The position numbers were made by a program, and so were the translations under genes. DNA of 64,000 nt from UBA7398 sp964632545 (lineage in GTDB: Bacteria > Actinomycetota > Actinomycetes > Nanopelagicales > Nanopelagicaceae). Below the pieces are notes generated by a model. The model did not search any database, was not told the origin of the DNA, and saw nothing but the letters and a program-made list of their open reading frames with translations. The stretch covers positions 1 through 64,000 of the forward strand of contig CAZWBQ010000001.1 in the NCBI GenBank assembly GCA_964632545.1. Direction: 5' to 3'. Shown here piece after piece: positions 1 to 8,557 of the stretch. Numbering within the stretch: the first letter of the stretch is position 1; each line of letters begins with the position of its first letter.

Positions 1-66
1 GTTATTAACCGACTTTACTTTTACACATTTTTGAGGGCCAAAAAACTATCGTAAGCATTAAAAAGT

Positions 67-72
67 CATTAT
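67..72 (+). promoter_or_regulatory. Putative -10 element of a leaderless DUF4192 transcript
   Basis: CATTAT lies exactly 6 nt before the ATG at 79 and there is no Shine-Dalgarno sequence. The spacing fits the leaderless pattern seen repeatedly in this window; the hexamer itself is only a partial match to TATAAT. Confidence 0.35.
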
Positions 73-78
73 TTGCCA

Positions 79-1068
79 ATGACTACTTTAACTTCACCGC
101 ATGATTTATTGGCAGCAGTTCCATTCTTAATCGGGTATCAGCCTGAGAATTCATTGGTTTTAATTAGTTTGAAAGATGACTTGGTCGGAATGGCCATGCG
201 TATAGATTTCCCAGAAGATTTTGATTGCGATCAAATTGATAACTTGGTCTCGCACTTGAAAAAAGAGAGCGCGGAAAGCGCATTATTAGTGGCATATTTA
301 CCGCCACAAATTCTTGATTGCGAAACCCTGATTGAAGGAATTAAGGATGCGCTCTTACTTCGCAATATAAATCTTCGCGAAGCAATAATTGTTAAAAATG
401 GTAGATGGCGTTCCACACTTTGCATTGATTCGGAATGTTGCCCGAGCGATGGAAATCTGCTCCCAATTTTAAGTGATTCGAGGATTGCAGCTGAGCAAGT
501 TGCACTTGGAAACCCGCTGCCATTCCAAGATTTAGAAGAGCTAGTTGCATCAATTTCTCAAGTGAGTGTTGATCCAGATTTATTAGAGGTAATCAATTCC
601 GTTCCCACAATTGATTACGACGATGATCCAAAACTGCTCCAGCGTGAGGGCGCTGAGGCAGTTATGGATCTGGTTAATGAATTTGAAACCAGCGGAATTT
701 CACAGAACCAGGAATTGATTGCATTGGTCTTAGTTCGAATGCATGATTTGCAAGTACGAGATTTTGCACTTGGCTCAATTTGTTCAGAAAACATCGAGCT
801 CTATTGGAATTTATGGAGATGGTTACTTCGAATTGCGCCCACCGGGTTTATTGCTCCTATTGCAACGCTCTTTGCTGCTGCCTCTTACGAGAAAGGCGAT
901 GGCGCGCTAGCGCAACGAGCTTTGGATAGAGCCGAAAGTGATGATTCGAAATACCCACTTGCAAAGCTATTACGCCAAGTATTTAACGCGGGCTGGCCGC
1001 CTGAGACTTTTGCCACTATGCGCGCGGATCTACATCCCAAGATCTGCGACGCTCTTTTTTCGGAGTAA
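79..1068 (+). CDS. DUF4192 domain-containing protein
   Basis: This 329-residue protein has the DUF4192 hallmark near its N-terminus (DLLAAVPFLIGYQPENSLVL, residues about 9-28). The family is widespread in actinobacteria and has no established function. The protein is acidic with no obvious signal peptide or membrane segment, so it is probably cytoplasmic. A TTG at 73 lies in frame two codons upstream, but the ATG at 79 is preferred because a -10-like CATTAT sits 6 nt before it and no ribosome site is present. The gene ends 47 bp before alanine dehydrogenase, which has its own strong ribosome site. Family assignment is firm; role is unknown. Confidence 0.85.
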   Translation: MTTLTSPHDLLAAVPFLIGYQPENSLVLISLKDDLVGMAMRIDFPEDFDCDQIDNLVSHLKKESAESALLVAYLPPQILDCETLIEGIKDALLLRNINLREAIIVKNGRWRSTLCIDSECCPSDGNLLPILSDSRIAAEQVALGNPLPFQDLEELVASISQVSVDPDLLEVINSVPTIDYDDDPKLLQREGAEAVMDLVNEFETSGISQNQELIALVLVRMHDLQVRDFALGSICSENIELYWNLWRWLLRIAPTGFIAPIATLFAAASYEKGDGALAQRALDRAESDDSKYPLAKLLRQVFNAGWPPETFATMRADLHPKICDALFSE

Positions 1069-1115
1069 CATCGCTCATCGTGCGAACATGCGGTTCGCTA
1101 CGAGGAGGCAGTACC

Positions 1116-2213
1116 GTGATTGTTGGCGTACCAAAGGAAATTAAGAATAACGAATTTAGAGTAGCAATCACACCTGCTGGCGTTCGAGAATTTATAAAAT
1201 CCGGGCATACTGTATTGATCGAAACTAGCGCAGGCGTTGGCTCTGCACTTACTGATGATGCTTACAAAGCAGTTGGTGCGGAAATAGTTGCAACATCTGA
1301 TGAAGTTTGGAAACGCGCCGACTTAATTTTAAAAGTCAAAGAACCAATTGCTGCCGAATATCCAAAGATGCGTGCGGGCCAGGTTCTCTTTACCTATTTA
1401 CATTTAGCGGCTTCTAAAGAATGTACCGAAGCATTAATAAAGAGCGGTATCACTGGGATTGCTTATGAAACCGTAGAAGTCGATGGCGCGCTTCCGTTAC
1501 TGGCTCCAATGAGTGAAGTTGCTGGACGTATGTCAGTTCAAGTTGGCGCAGCAGCGTTACAGAAGAGCAATGGTGGTCGCGGCGTATTACTTGGCGGAGT
1601 ACCAGGAGTTCGTCCTGGAAAAGTTGTTGTACTTGGCGGCGGCGTATCTGGAATCGCGGCGGCAGCAATTGCTCATGGAATGCGTGCTGATGTAACGGTT
1701 TTAGATGTTAATCAGAAAAAATTAGGGGAGATTGATCATCTATTTAGTGGAACAGTAACAACGCTTGCTTCTAATACATATGAGATCGAGCAACAAGTTA
1801 TGGAAGCTGATCTGGTAATTGGCGCAGTGTTAGTAGCTGGTGCGAAAGCGCCTAAATTGGTTTCGAATGAATTAGTATCAAAGATGAAGCCAGGGAGTGT
1901 TTTAGTAGATATCGCTATTGACCAGGGTGGCTGCTTCGCGGACTCTCATGTCACCACCCATGCTCAACCAACATTCCAAGTGCACAACTCGATCTTCTAC
2001 TGTGTTGGAAATATGCCTGGCGCAGTTCCTGCTACTTCCACATACGCGCTCTCTAACGTCACACTTCGATACGCCTTAGCGCTAGCAAACCTTGGCTGGC
2101 GGGATGCGATAGCTAAAGATCGCTCGCTCGCGCTCGGCTTAAATGTCCATGAAGGTAAGGTTTACTACCCAGCAGTGGCGGCAGCACACGGTTTAGCAAC
2201 TGCCACTTTGTAG
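1116..2213 (+). CDS. ald: Alanine dehydrogenase
   Basis: The 365-residue product begins MIVGVPKEIKNNEFRVA, the typical start of L-alanine dehydrogenases, which interconvert L-alanine and pyruvate plus ammonia with NAD. The N-terminal substrate domain carries the KVKEP lysine region. The Rossmann segment VVVLGGGVSGIAAA follows at about residues 170-183, and HNSIFYCVGNMPGAVP is the conserved C-terminal block. The reading frame is open upstream to 1080, but the GTG at 1116 is the start: it follows a GAGGAGG ribosome site at 1102-1108 and matches family N-termini. It probably links amino-acid catabolism to nitrogen supply in a cell that takes up amino acids. Confidence 0.95.
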   Translation: MIVGVPKEIKNNEFRVAITPAGVREFIKSGHTVLIETSAGVGSALTDDAYKAVGAEIVATSDEVWKRADLILKVKEPIAAEYPKMRAGQVLFTYLHLAASKECTEALIKSGITGIAYETVEVDGALPLLAPMSEVAGRMSVQVGAAALQKSNGGRGVLLGGVPGVRPGKVVVLGGGVSGIAAAAIAHGMRADVTVLDVNQKKLGEIDHLFSGTVTTLASNTYEIEQQVMEADLVIGAVLVAGAKAPKLVSNELVSKMKPGSVLVDIAIDQGGCFADSHVTTHAQPTFQVHNSIFYCVGNMPGAVPATSTYALSNVTLRYALALANLGWRDAIAKDRSLALGLNVHEGKVYYPAVAAAHGLATATL

Positions 2214-2261
2214 TTTTGTTTAAGGGTTGGACATTTAGCTAAATCTTTTCTACTCTTCTGC

Positions 2262-2380
2262 CAGGTCATGAGTTCCAGGTATTAGCCCCGGCTTACTGGA
2301 CGGCAACCCTCCACCACGGTGGGGTGCTCCGGGTGAAGACCAGGTCGTATGCAAAGTGCATTCGGCAAGCGTGGGTCTGC
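2262..2380 (+). ncRNA. SAM-IV riboswitch aptamer
   Basis: The segment starting GGTCATGAG at 2264 and continuing through AGCCCCGGCTTACTGG, CGGCAACCCTCC and GGGGTGCTCCGGGTGAAGACC, then GGCAAGCGTGGGTC, reproduces the conserved core of SAM-IV riboswitches, which in actinobacteria bind S-adenosylmethionine upstream of methionine and sulfur genes. GGTC at 2264 pairs with GACC ending at 2341. It precedes metY, as expected. Recognition is from memory of the motif; a covariance search would settle it. Confidence 0.92.
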
Positions 2381-2393
2381 ACAAATAGTCAGG

Positions 2394-2413
2394 CCCCCTT
2401 ATATCTGGGGAGG
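2394..2413 (+). promoter_or_regulatory. Riboswitch expression platform: hairpin over the metY ribosome site
   Basis: CCCCC at 2394-2398 can pair with GGGG at 2407-2410, which is part of the GGGGAGG ribosome site (2407-2413) eight bases before the metY ATG. There is no U-tract, so control is more likely of translation initiation than of termination. The pairing is seen; the mechanism is inferred. Confidence 0.55.
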
Positions 2414-2421
2414 TTTTTGCA

Positions 2422-3744
2422 ATGGCTTCATTTTCCGTAACTAATTCCGAGTTCGAAACGCGACAAATTCATGCGGGACAAGCACCTGATCCAACTACCG
2501 GCGCTCGCGCACTTCCGCTTTATCAGACAACTGCTTATCAATTTCGCGATACAAAACATGCCGCTGATTTATTCGGTTTAGCAGAACTTGGAAATATTTA
2601 TACCCGCATCATGAACCCAACTCAAGATGCGGTTGAACAACGAATTGCATCACTTGAAGGCGGTGTAGCAGCGTTATTAGTTGCATCTGGTTCCGCTGCA
2701 ACAACTTTTGCGGTGTTGAACGTTGCCGAAGCGGGCGATCATATTGTTTCGTCACCATCGCTCTACGGCGGTACTTATAACTTATTCCATTACACACTTC
2801 CAAAATTTGGTGTCGAAGTAACGTTTGTGGAAAATCCAGAAGATCCAGAGAGTTGGAAGAAAGCGATTCGACCAAATACTAAGGCGCTCTTCGGTGAAAC
2901 AATTGCTAATCCAAAAAATGATGTTCTCGATATTGCAGCGGTTGCAAAAGTTGCACATGATGCTGGATTGCCGCTCATTGTTGATAACACAGTAGCTACA
3001 CCATTTCTAATTCGTCCAATCGAACATGGCGCAGATGTAGTAATTCACTCTGCTACTAAGTTCCTATCCGGACATGGAAATGCAGTAGTTGGCGCAATTG
3101 TCGATTCCGGTAAGTTCGATTATGCAAAATATCCGGAACGATTCAAAAATTTCAATACTCCGGACCAGAGTTACCATGGTTTGGTTTATGCAGATGCGCT
3201 TGGCGTTGGTTCAGCTTTTGGTGCAAACCTCGCCTACATCTTCAAAATTCGTTTAACGCTACTTCGCGATATTGGCGCAGCTGTTAGCCCGTTTAACGCA
3301 TGGTTGTTAGCGCAAGGCTTAGAAACATTGAGCCTTCGGATCGAGCGCCATGTTGAGAATGCGCAAGCAACAGCAGCTTGGTTAGAGAAGCACCCACAAG
3401 TTGAAAAAGTAAATTACGCATCACTTCCTTCATCAAAATGGAATGCGCTTGCTAAGAAATATGCGCCTAAGGGAAGTGGTTCGGTACTTTCTTTTGAAAT
3501 CAAGGGTGGAATAGAGGCTGGTAAAAAGTTTGTGGAAGCGCTAAATCTCTTCTCGCACGTAGCAAATATTGGTGATGTTCGATCTCTAGTAATTCACCCT
3601 GCTTCTACGACTCACTCACAACTATCACCCGCGGAACAATTAACTGCAGGTGTCACACCAGGGCTAATTCGGTTAAGTCTTGGTTTAGAGAACATCAATG
3701 ACATCAAGGCTGATCTTGAAATTGGTTTCGCAGCAGCGAAATAA
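2422..3744 (+). CDS. metY: O-acetylhomoserine sulfhydrylase
   Basis: The 440-residue protein belongs to the Cys/Met-metabolism PLP enzymes and matches the longer O-acetylhomoserine (thiol)-lyase branch in length and in its N-terminus (FETRQIHAGQAPDPTTGARA). It would join sulfide (or methanethiol) to O-acetylhomoserine to give homocysteine (or methionine). The PLP lysine lies in SATKFLSGHGN at about residue 210, and VDNTVATPF is the preceding conserved block. The ATG at 2422 has a strong GGGGAGG ribosome site. It is controlled by the SAM-IV riboswitch and is followed after 2 nt by metX, which makes its substrate. Confidence 0.96.
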   Translation: MASFSVTNSEFETRQIHAGQAPDPTTGARALPLYQTTAYQFRDTKHAADLFGLAELGNIYTRIMNPTQDAVEQRIASLEGGVAALLVASGSAATTFAVLNVAEAGDHIVSSPSLYGGTYNLFHYTLPKFGVEVTFVENPEDPESWKKAIRPNTKALFGETIANPKNDVLDIAAVAKVAHDAGLPLIVDNTVATPFLIRPIEHGADVVIHSATKFLSGHGNAVVGAIVDSGKFDYAKYPERFKNFNTPDQSYHGLVYADALGVGSAFGANLAYIFKIRLTLLRDIGAAVSPFNAWLLAQGLETLSLRIERHVENAQATAAWLEKHPQVEKVNYASLPSSKWNALAKKYAPKGSGSVLSFEIKGGIEAGKKFVEALNLFSHVANIGDVRSLVIHPASTTHSQLSPAEQLTAGVTPGLIRLSLGLENINDIKADLEIGFAAAK

Positions 3745-3746
3745 AG

Positions 3747-4862
3747 ATGGCAACATCTGATTTTAATTCTCGAGTAACCGGGGCATGGTTGGAAGACCAT
3801 GATCCCGGTGATCGCCGCTTCCTAAATATTGGCGACTTAGAACTTGAATCAGGTGAAATTCTTCCAAAGGTAACCATTGCGTATCAAAGTTGGGGAACGT
3901 TAAACGAAACTAGATCAAATGCAATTCTGGTAAACCATGCGCTAACCGGATGGTCTGATGTTCCAGGTTGGTGGCCATCTATGGTCGGCCCTGGCTCACC
4001 ATTCGATACCGATAAATATTTTGTAATTTGCCCAAACGTAATTGGTGGCTGTCAAGGAAGTACTGGACCATCATCAATTGCCCCGGATGGAAAACGTTGG
4101 GGTTCTAGATTTCCAGTCTTAACAATACGAGACATGGTTAAAGCGGAAGTTGCATTCACGGATAAATTAAATATTCCGGGCTATGTAATTGCAGTTGGCC
4201 CTTCGTTGGGTGGAATGCGTTCTTTGGAATGGGCGATTCAATATCCAGAGCGAATAGGTGCGATCTGTACCATCGGATCTTCTGCGGTAGCAACTGGCGA
4301 TCAAATTGGAACTGCTGCAATTCAAATTAGTGCAATCAAAACCGACCCAAACTATTTTGGCGGTGATTACTATGAAAAAGATTCTGGGCCAGTTGCGGGG
4401 ATGGGGATTGCGCGAAAGATTGCGCATCTGACTTATCGAACTGAAGCGGAAATGGATGTTCGATTCGGGCGTGAATTGCAAGGTGATGAAACCGGCAGAT
4501 ATGCAGTGGAGTCTTATCTCGATCATCAAGCTGATAAATTGCAAAATCGATTTGATGCAAATACCTACATTTCTTTAACAGATGCGATGAATTCACATGA
4601 TGTCGGTAGAGATCGCGGCGGGGTAGAGGCAGCTTTAGCTACGGTTAAGGTCCCAGTCGTAGTGGTATCAATCGATACTGATCGGCTCTTCCCGCCAAGG
4701 CTTCAAACCGAGATTGTTGAGTTAACACCGACCGCTAAGCCAGTTAAAACAATAAATTCCCCATTTGGCCATGATGGCTTCTTGATTGAGGTCGAATCAG
4801 TCGGTGAAATCATCCGCGAAACCATCGAATTAGGGTTAAAACTGGATTTAGTGGGCAGATAG
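3747..4862 (+). CDS. metX: Homoserine O-acetyltransferase
   Basis: This 371-residue alpha/beta-hydrolase-fold enzyme acetylates L-homoserine with acetyl-CoA, the step before MetY. The nucleophile serine is in the elbow GPSLGGMRSLEWA at about residue 153, the acid is in VSIDTDRLFPP, and the catalytic histidine is in GHDGFLIE near the C-terminus. NHALTG and the GGCQGSTGP segment are the usual MetX motifs. It starts 2 nt after the metY stop, so the two are translationally coupled and share the SAM-IV riboswitch. The acetyl- rather than succinyl-transferase assignment follows the MetX fold and actinobacterial practice. Confidence 0.95.
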   Translation: MATSDFNSRVTGAWLEDHDPGDRRFLNIGDLELESGEILPKVTIAYQSWGTLNETRSNAILVNHALTGWSDVPGWWPSMVGPGSPFDTDKYFVICPNVIGGCQGSTGPSSIAPDGKRWGSRFPVLTIRDMVKAEVAFTDKLNIPGYVIAVGPSLGGMRSLEWAIQYPERIGAICTIGSSAVATGDQIGTAAIQISAIKTDPNYFGGDYYEKDSGPVAGMGIARKIAHLTYRTEAEMDVRFGRELQGDETGRYAVESYLDHQADKLQNRFDANTYISLTDAMNSHDVGRDRGGVEAALATVKVPVVVVSIDTDRLFPPRLQTEIVELTPTAKPVKTINSPFGHDGFLIEVESVGEIIRETIELGLKLDLVGR

Positions 4863-4908
4863 ACCCGTGTTTTGCGCAATTTGGTAAGAAATTAACCTGT
4901 GGACAAAT

Positions 4909-4914
4909 TATAAT
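4909..4914 (+). promoter_or_regulatory. Perfect -10 hexamer upstream of sigA
   Basis: TATAAT occurs at 4909-4914, about 78 nt before the sigA GTG, with no good -35 at the usual distance. It would give a leader of roughly 70 nt. A second candidate start was not seen between it and 4992. Confidence 0.5.
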
Positions 4915-4991
4915 ATACCCAGGAGAGCAAGACCGAAAAACCAAGAAAATTCTCACCTGGTGAAGTTGCCAGACAAAACAAAGGACGATCA

Positions 4992-6620
4992 GTGGCTGTA
5001 ACTCGTGCGCTCAAAAACGCAAAGAAGAAGAAAGCTGCGAAGCCATCTGAAAATAAGAACGCAAAAAATAATGCAAAAAAAATTGTAAAGAAAGCAGCAA
5101 CGAAAAAGCCGGTTAAGAAAGTTGCAAAAAAGCCAGTAAAAAAAATTGAATTAAAAAAAGATCTAACCGCTAAAGATGTTGCCGCAATTGTGGCAGCTAA
5201 GCAAAAAGTTTTCAGACAAAACGAGATTCTGGCAGAACTTGAAAAGCGTGGCGTAACATCGATTAACCGCATCCCAAAGAAAGTTGATAAAGATTTAGTT
5301 GATGAGGCGCGTGCGCTCGCAATCGAAGTTCCAGTAATAGTAGATCGCCTTCGTAAAGCTGGTCTAGGTTCGCCATCTCGAATATTAAAAAAGACTGAGT
5401 ATGCCTTAATTGAACCCAAGCCAACCCCAGTTACTGCTGGAGCCAAAGTTGGGAAAAAAATTGTTGAAAAAATTGATGGTGAAGAAGTTGAATTAGAAGA
5501 AGTCGAACTCGAAGATTTAGATGCGCTAGTAGCCGATACGCCGGAAGAGCCAGTAGACCCTGATAAAGCCGAAGTTAGAGTTGTTAATTTAACTGAAGAA
5601 TCTACAAACGAAGTTAATGCGTTCACACTTAAAGATAGTGAAGAGGATGATGCACCACCTCAAACCGTTTTAACTGCTGGCGCAACTGCGGACCCAGTTA
5701 AAGATTATTTAAAGCAAATTGGTCGAGTGGCGCTACTAAATGCTGAACTTGAAGTTGAACTTGCCATGGCTATTGAGGCTGGTCTTTTTGCTGAAGCAGC
5801 ACTTAAATCTGGAAAAGGTGAAATTAAATTAGCTTCACGAACTGAGAAAATTGATAAGCGGCTCAAAAAAGAACTTGAAGAACTAGCTGCAATTGGGCGC
5901 CGTAAAAAGAACCACTTGCTCGAAGCCAACCTTCGCCTCGTTGTTTCGCTTGCAAAGCGGTATACCGGTCGCGGCATGCTCTTCTTAGATCTAATTCAAG
6001 AGGGAAATTTAGGTTTAATTCGTGCGGTAGAGAAGTTCGATTACACAAAAGGTTATAAGTTCTCAACCTATGCAACTTGGTGGATTCGACAAGCAATAAC
6101 TCGTGCCATGGCAGACCAAGCTAGAACTATTCGTATCCCAGTACATATGGTTGAAGTTATTAATAAACTTGCTCGAGTTCAGCGCCAGATGTTGCAAGAT
6201 CTAGGACGCGAACCGACCCCAGAAGAGCTCGCAAAAGAGCTCGATATGACCCCCGAAAAAGTTGTTGAAGTTCAAAAATATGGTCGCGAACCGATTTCAC
6301 TTCATACCCCACTGGGCGAAGAGGGCGACTCTGAATTTGGTGACTTAATTGAAGATTCAGAGGCAATTGTTCCGGCGGATGCGGTTTCCTTTACCCTCCT
6401 GCAAGAACAGTTGCACTCAGTTCTAGATACTTTATCGGAACGCGAAGCTGGCGTAGTTGCGATGCGATTCGGATTAACTGATGGTCAGCCAAAGACGCTC
6501 GATGAGATTGGAAAAGTTTACGGCGTTACCCGTGAACGGATCCGCCAAATTGAATCTAAAACGATGTCTAAATTACGCCATCCATCAAGATCCCAAGTAC
6601 TACGCGATTACTTAGATTAG
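4992..6620 (+). CDS. sigA: Principal RNA polymerase sigma factor (RpoD/SigA type)
   Basis: The 542-residue protein is a group 1 sigma-70. The first 60 residues are lysine- and alanine-rich, and residues about 150-235 are acidic. Region 1.2 starts at about residue 235 (DPVKDYLKQIGRVALL). Region 2 runs from about 311, with NLRLVVSLAKRY, GLIRAVEKFDY and the WW-containing -10 recognition helix. Region 3 follows, and region 4 ends the protein with the helix-turn-helix VTRERIRQIESK. The GTG at 4992 follows an AAAGGA ribosome site at 4980-4985. The frame stays open upstream to 4914 but contains no ATG, GTG or TTG. It directs transcription of housekeeping genes. Confidence 0.95.
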   Translation: MAVTRALKNAKKKKAAKPSENKNAKNNAKKIVKKAATKKPVKKVAKKPVKKIELKKDLTAKDVAAIVAAKQKVFRQNEILAELEKRGVTSINRIPKKVDKDLVDEARALAIEVPVIVDRLRKAGLGSPSRILKKTEYALIEPKPTPVTAGAKVGKKIVEKIDGEEVELEEVELEDLDALVADTPEEPVDPDKAEVRVVNLTEESTNEVNAFTLKDSEEDDAPPQTVLTAGATADPVKDYLKQIGRVALLNAELEVELAMAIEAGLFAEAALKSGKGEIKLASRTEKIDKRLKKELEELAAIGRRKKNHLLEANLRLVVSLAKRYTGRGMLFLDLIQEGNLGLIRAVEKFDYTKGYKFSTYATWWIRQAITRAMADQARTIRIPVHMVEVINKLARVQRQMLQDLGREPTPEELAKELDMTPEKVVEVQKYGREPISLHTPLGEEGDSEFGDLIEDSEAIVPADAVSFTLLQEQLHSVLDTLSEREAGVVAMRFGLTDGQPKTLDEIGKVYGVTRERIRQIESKTMSKLRHPSRSQVLRDYLD

Positions 6621-6628
6621 GAGCTGTG

Positions 6629-6826
6629 ATGTCAGAGAAAGTAACGATGCGAGTTAAAGAAAACGGTTCGATTCGGATAACTGGAACTGTTGATATCGTA
6701 GATGCAGATGGGAATGTGATTGAATCTAAAACGGATTTCTCACTCTGTCGATGCGGCCATTCAAACGATAAACCTTGGTGCGATGGTTCGCACAAAGCTG
6801 CAGGGTTTGAAGCGCCAGCGCTTTAA
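6629..6826 (+). CDS. CDGSH iron-sulfur domain protein
   Basis: This 65-residue protein contains a single CDGSH motif, CRCGHSNDKPWCDGSH at about residues 40-55. Its three cysteines and one histidine are the known ligands of a redox-active [2Fe-2S] cluster. The partner protein is unknown. It starts 8 nt after the sigA stop; a GTG directly in front of the ATG could also be used. The next gene, a flavin amino-oxidase-like protein, begins 2 nt after its stop, so the two are probably co-translated. That suggests, but does not show, an electron-transfer link. Confidence 0.85.
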   Translation: MSEKVTMRVKENGSIRITGTVDIVDADGNVIESKTDFSLCRCGHSNDKPWCDGSHKAAGFEAPAL

Positions 6827-6828
6827 TA

Positions 6829-8160
6829 ATGTGGCCCGAACGAAATTCTTCGCTTTGGGCCGATTCTGCTAATCGCGCTAAATATGGTGCGTTAGCAGAA
6901 AATTTAGAACTTGATGTAGCGATTATCGGTGGTGGCTTTTCGGGTTTATGGAGCGCATTCCACTTAATTACTAATAACCCAACATTAAAGATTGCAATTT
7001 TTGAAGCGCGCCATATCGGTTTTGGTGCGAGTGGCAGAAATGGTGGCTGGGTCTCAGCAGACTATCCAGTTTCAAGAAGTACGCTAACAAAACGGATTGG
7101 AAAGAACGCTACCGATGCGATTTTTTCAGCGCTTAAAGTAGCAATAACTGAGATCGGCGAATTTGCCAAGGAATTTGCACCTGGTGCGAACTTTGTAAAT
7201 GGTGGATCAATTATCGTGGCCAGGAATTTAGCCCAAGCAACTCGATTAAAAAATGCCGAGGATATGGACCATCGTTGGTTAAATAAATCAGAGTTAGATG
7301 AAAAGATTTTGATTGCAGATGCGATTGGGGGAGTGCATACTCAATCTTCTGCAGTTGTTAATCCGATGGAGTTATTAACTGCTCTGGCAAAACGCTTAGC
7401 TAGCCTAGGTGTAGCTATTTATGAGAATTCACCTGCCGCCATTGCAGAATTGGGCAAATTATTAGTGGGAAGTAATTTAGTAACTGCTGATCGGATAATA
7501 AATGCAACCGAAGCATTTAGAGCTGCTCCTAGAGAGCAAATTCCACTCTATTCATTAATGGTGGCCACTGAGCCACTTCCGCAACAATTTTGGCGAGATG
7601 TTGGAAATATAGAACGCGCAACTTTTGCTGAAGGTTCACATTTGATTAATTATGCGCAACGAACATCAGATGATCGCTTAGCGCTGGGTGGTCGGGGAGC
7701 TCGTTATCCATTTATGTCTAAGCGAAGTTCTCTAATTGAAAACTCCGCTAAAACACATAAAGCGCTGCAGCAAATGATTAAGCGCTGGTTTCCACAGCTA
7801 AATGAAGTCAGATTTACACATGCGTGGGGCGGTGCAATTGCAATCACGCGCGATTGGGAACCATATGTTCGGTGGGATAACGAACACGGTTATGGAGAGT
7901 TAGGTGGTTACGCCGGAGATGGTATGACTTTGACCTATTTGGCTGGCAAAGCAATGGCTGCAGAAGTGTTAGATATTTCTTCAGATATTCGCAATCTGCG
8001 CTTTGTAAATCGAAGTTCTAGAAATTGGGAGTTTGAACCAATCAGATACCTAGCAATTAATGCGCTTATAAAATTAACAGATTTATCTGATTTTGAAGAG
8101 CGAGTTACCAAGAAACCAAGTCGGATTAACCGAATTATTGAGCCGTTGACCCTTCGGTAA
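6829..8160 (+). CDS. FAD-dependent oxidoreductase, DAO family
   Basis: The 443-residue protein has an N-terminal FAD-binding fold (VAIIGGGFSGLWSAFHL at about residues 30-46) and the GFGASGRNGGWVSADYP segment. It ends with a second FAD contact (GYGELGGYAGDGMTLTYLAGK). This layout is that of the D-amino-acid oxidase superfamily, close to gamma-glutamylputrescine and other amine oxidases. The substrate cannot be told from sequence. It lies 2 nt after the CDGSH gene. Its last 26 bp overlap the convergent small zinc-protein gene. Confidence 0.85.
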   Translation: MWPERNSSLWADSANRAKYGALAENLELDVAIIGGGFSGLWSAFHLITNNPTLKIAIFEARHIGFGASGRNGGWVSADYPVSRSTLTKRIGKNATDAIFSALKVAITEIGEFAKEFAPGANFVNGGSIIVARNLAQATRLKNAEDMDHRWLNKSELDEKILIADAIGGVHTQSSAVVNPMELLTALAKRLASLGVAIYENSPAAIAELGKLLVGSNLVTADRIINATEAFRAAPREQIPLYSLMVATEPLPQQFWRDVGNIERATFAEGSHLINYAQRTSDDRLALGGRGARYPFMSKRSSLIENSAKTHKALQQMIKRWFPQLNEVRFTHAWGGAIAITRDWEPYVRWDNEHGYGELGGYAGDGMTLTYLAGKAMAAEVLDISSDIRNLRFVNRSSRNWEFEPIRYLAINALIKLTDLSDFEERVTKKPSRINRIIEPLTLR

Positions 8161-8353
8161 GGCGTGCAGTTTCATCATGAATCTTGACTGCAACATTCTT
8201 CAAACCTTCGGCATATTCTTTTCCGTGATGGCCACAAAATAATAATTCGCCACCTGAAATAAGCACGGCGCGAACATATGCTTGTGCTCCGCAACGATCA
8301 CAACGATCAATAGCATTAAGGGGAGTTGGTTCAAAAATCATTTGTTCGGTCAT
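8135..8353 (-). CDS. DUF7455-type small zinc-binding protein
   Basis: The 72-residue protein carries DRCGAQAYVRA and GELLFCGHHGKEY, giving a C-x2-C and C-x2-H-x-like pair that probably binds zinc. Such proteins are common next to sigA in actinobacteria and have no defined function. The frame is open upstream to 8395, but the ATG at 8353 follows a GAGGAGAG ribosome site and matches the short family length. The gene converges on and overlaps the DAO gene by 26 bp. The 204 bp between its start and parE hold the divergent promoters and nothing else recognisable. Confidence 0.8.
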   Translation of the reverse strand: MTEQMIFEPTPLNAIDRCDRCGAQAYVRAVLISGGELLFCGHHGKEYAEGLKNVAVKIHDETARLTEGSTAQ

Positions 8354-8543
8354 TACGCTCTCCTCGTTCTGGCCTAGGTTTAGTACTTTCTTCATTGCTG
8401 TTAGTGGAACATCAAACCACTATTGTCTTATTCCCCGCTCGCCGAATTACTTTTTTACGCTCGGGCGTGTCAAAATTCATGAGATTACCGACATTTTCAC
8501 AGCCTACTCGGCGCGTATGACAACTCATTTTTAATTGCGCAGA

Positions 8544-8549
8544 TACTCT
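8544..8549 (+). promoter_or_regulatory. Putative -10 of a leaderless parE transcript
   Basis: TACTCT is followed by 8 nt and the parE GTG at 8558. The bases before the GTG (CACCTCC) resemble the anti-Shine-Dalgarno strand rather than a ribosome site, which favours leaderless initiation. Confidence 0.4.
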
Positions 8550-8557
8550 TCACCTCC

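Noticed and set aside
4892..5626. Minus-strand open frame of 244 codons, rich in Ser, Thr and Phe
   Set aside because: It is the antisense of the lysine- and glutamate-rich N-terminus of sigA. The composition follows from that and no family is recognisable.
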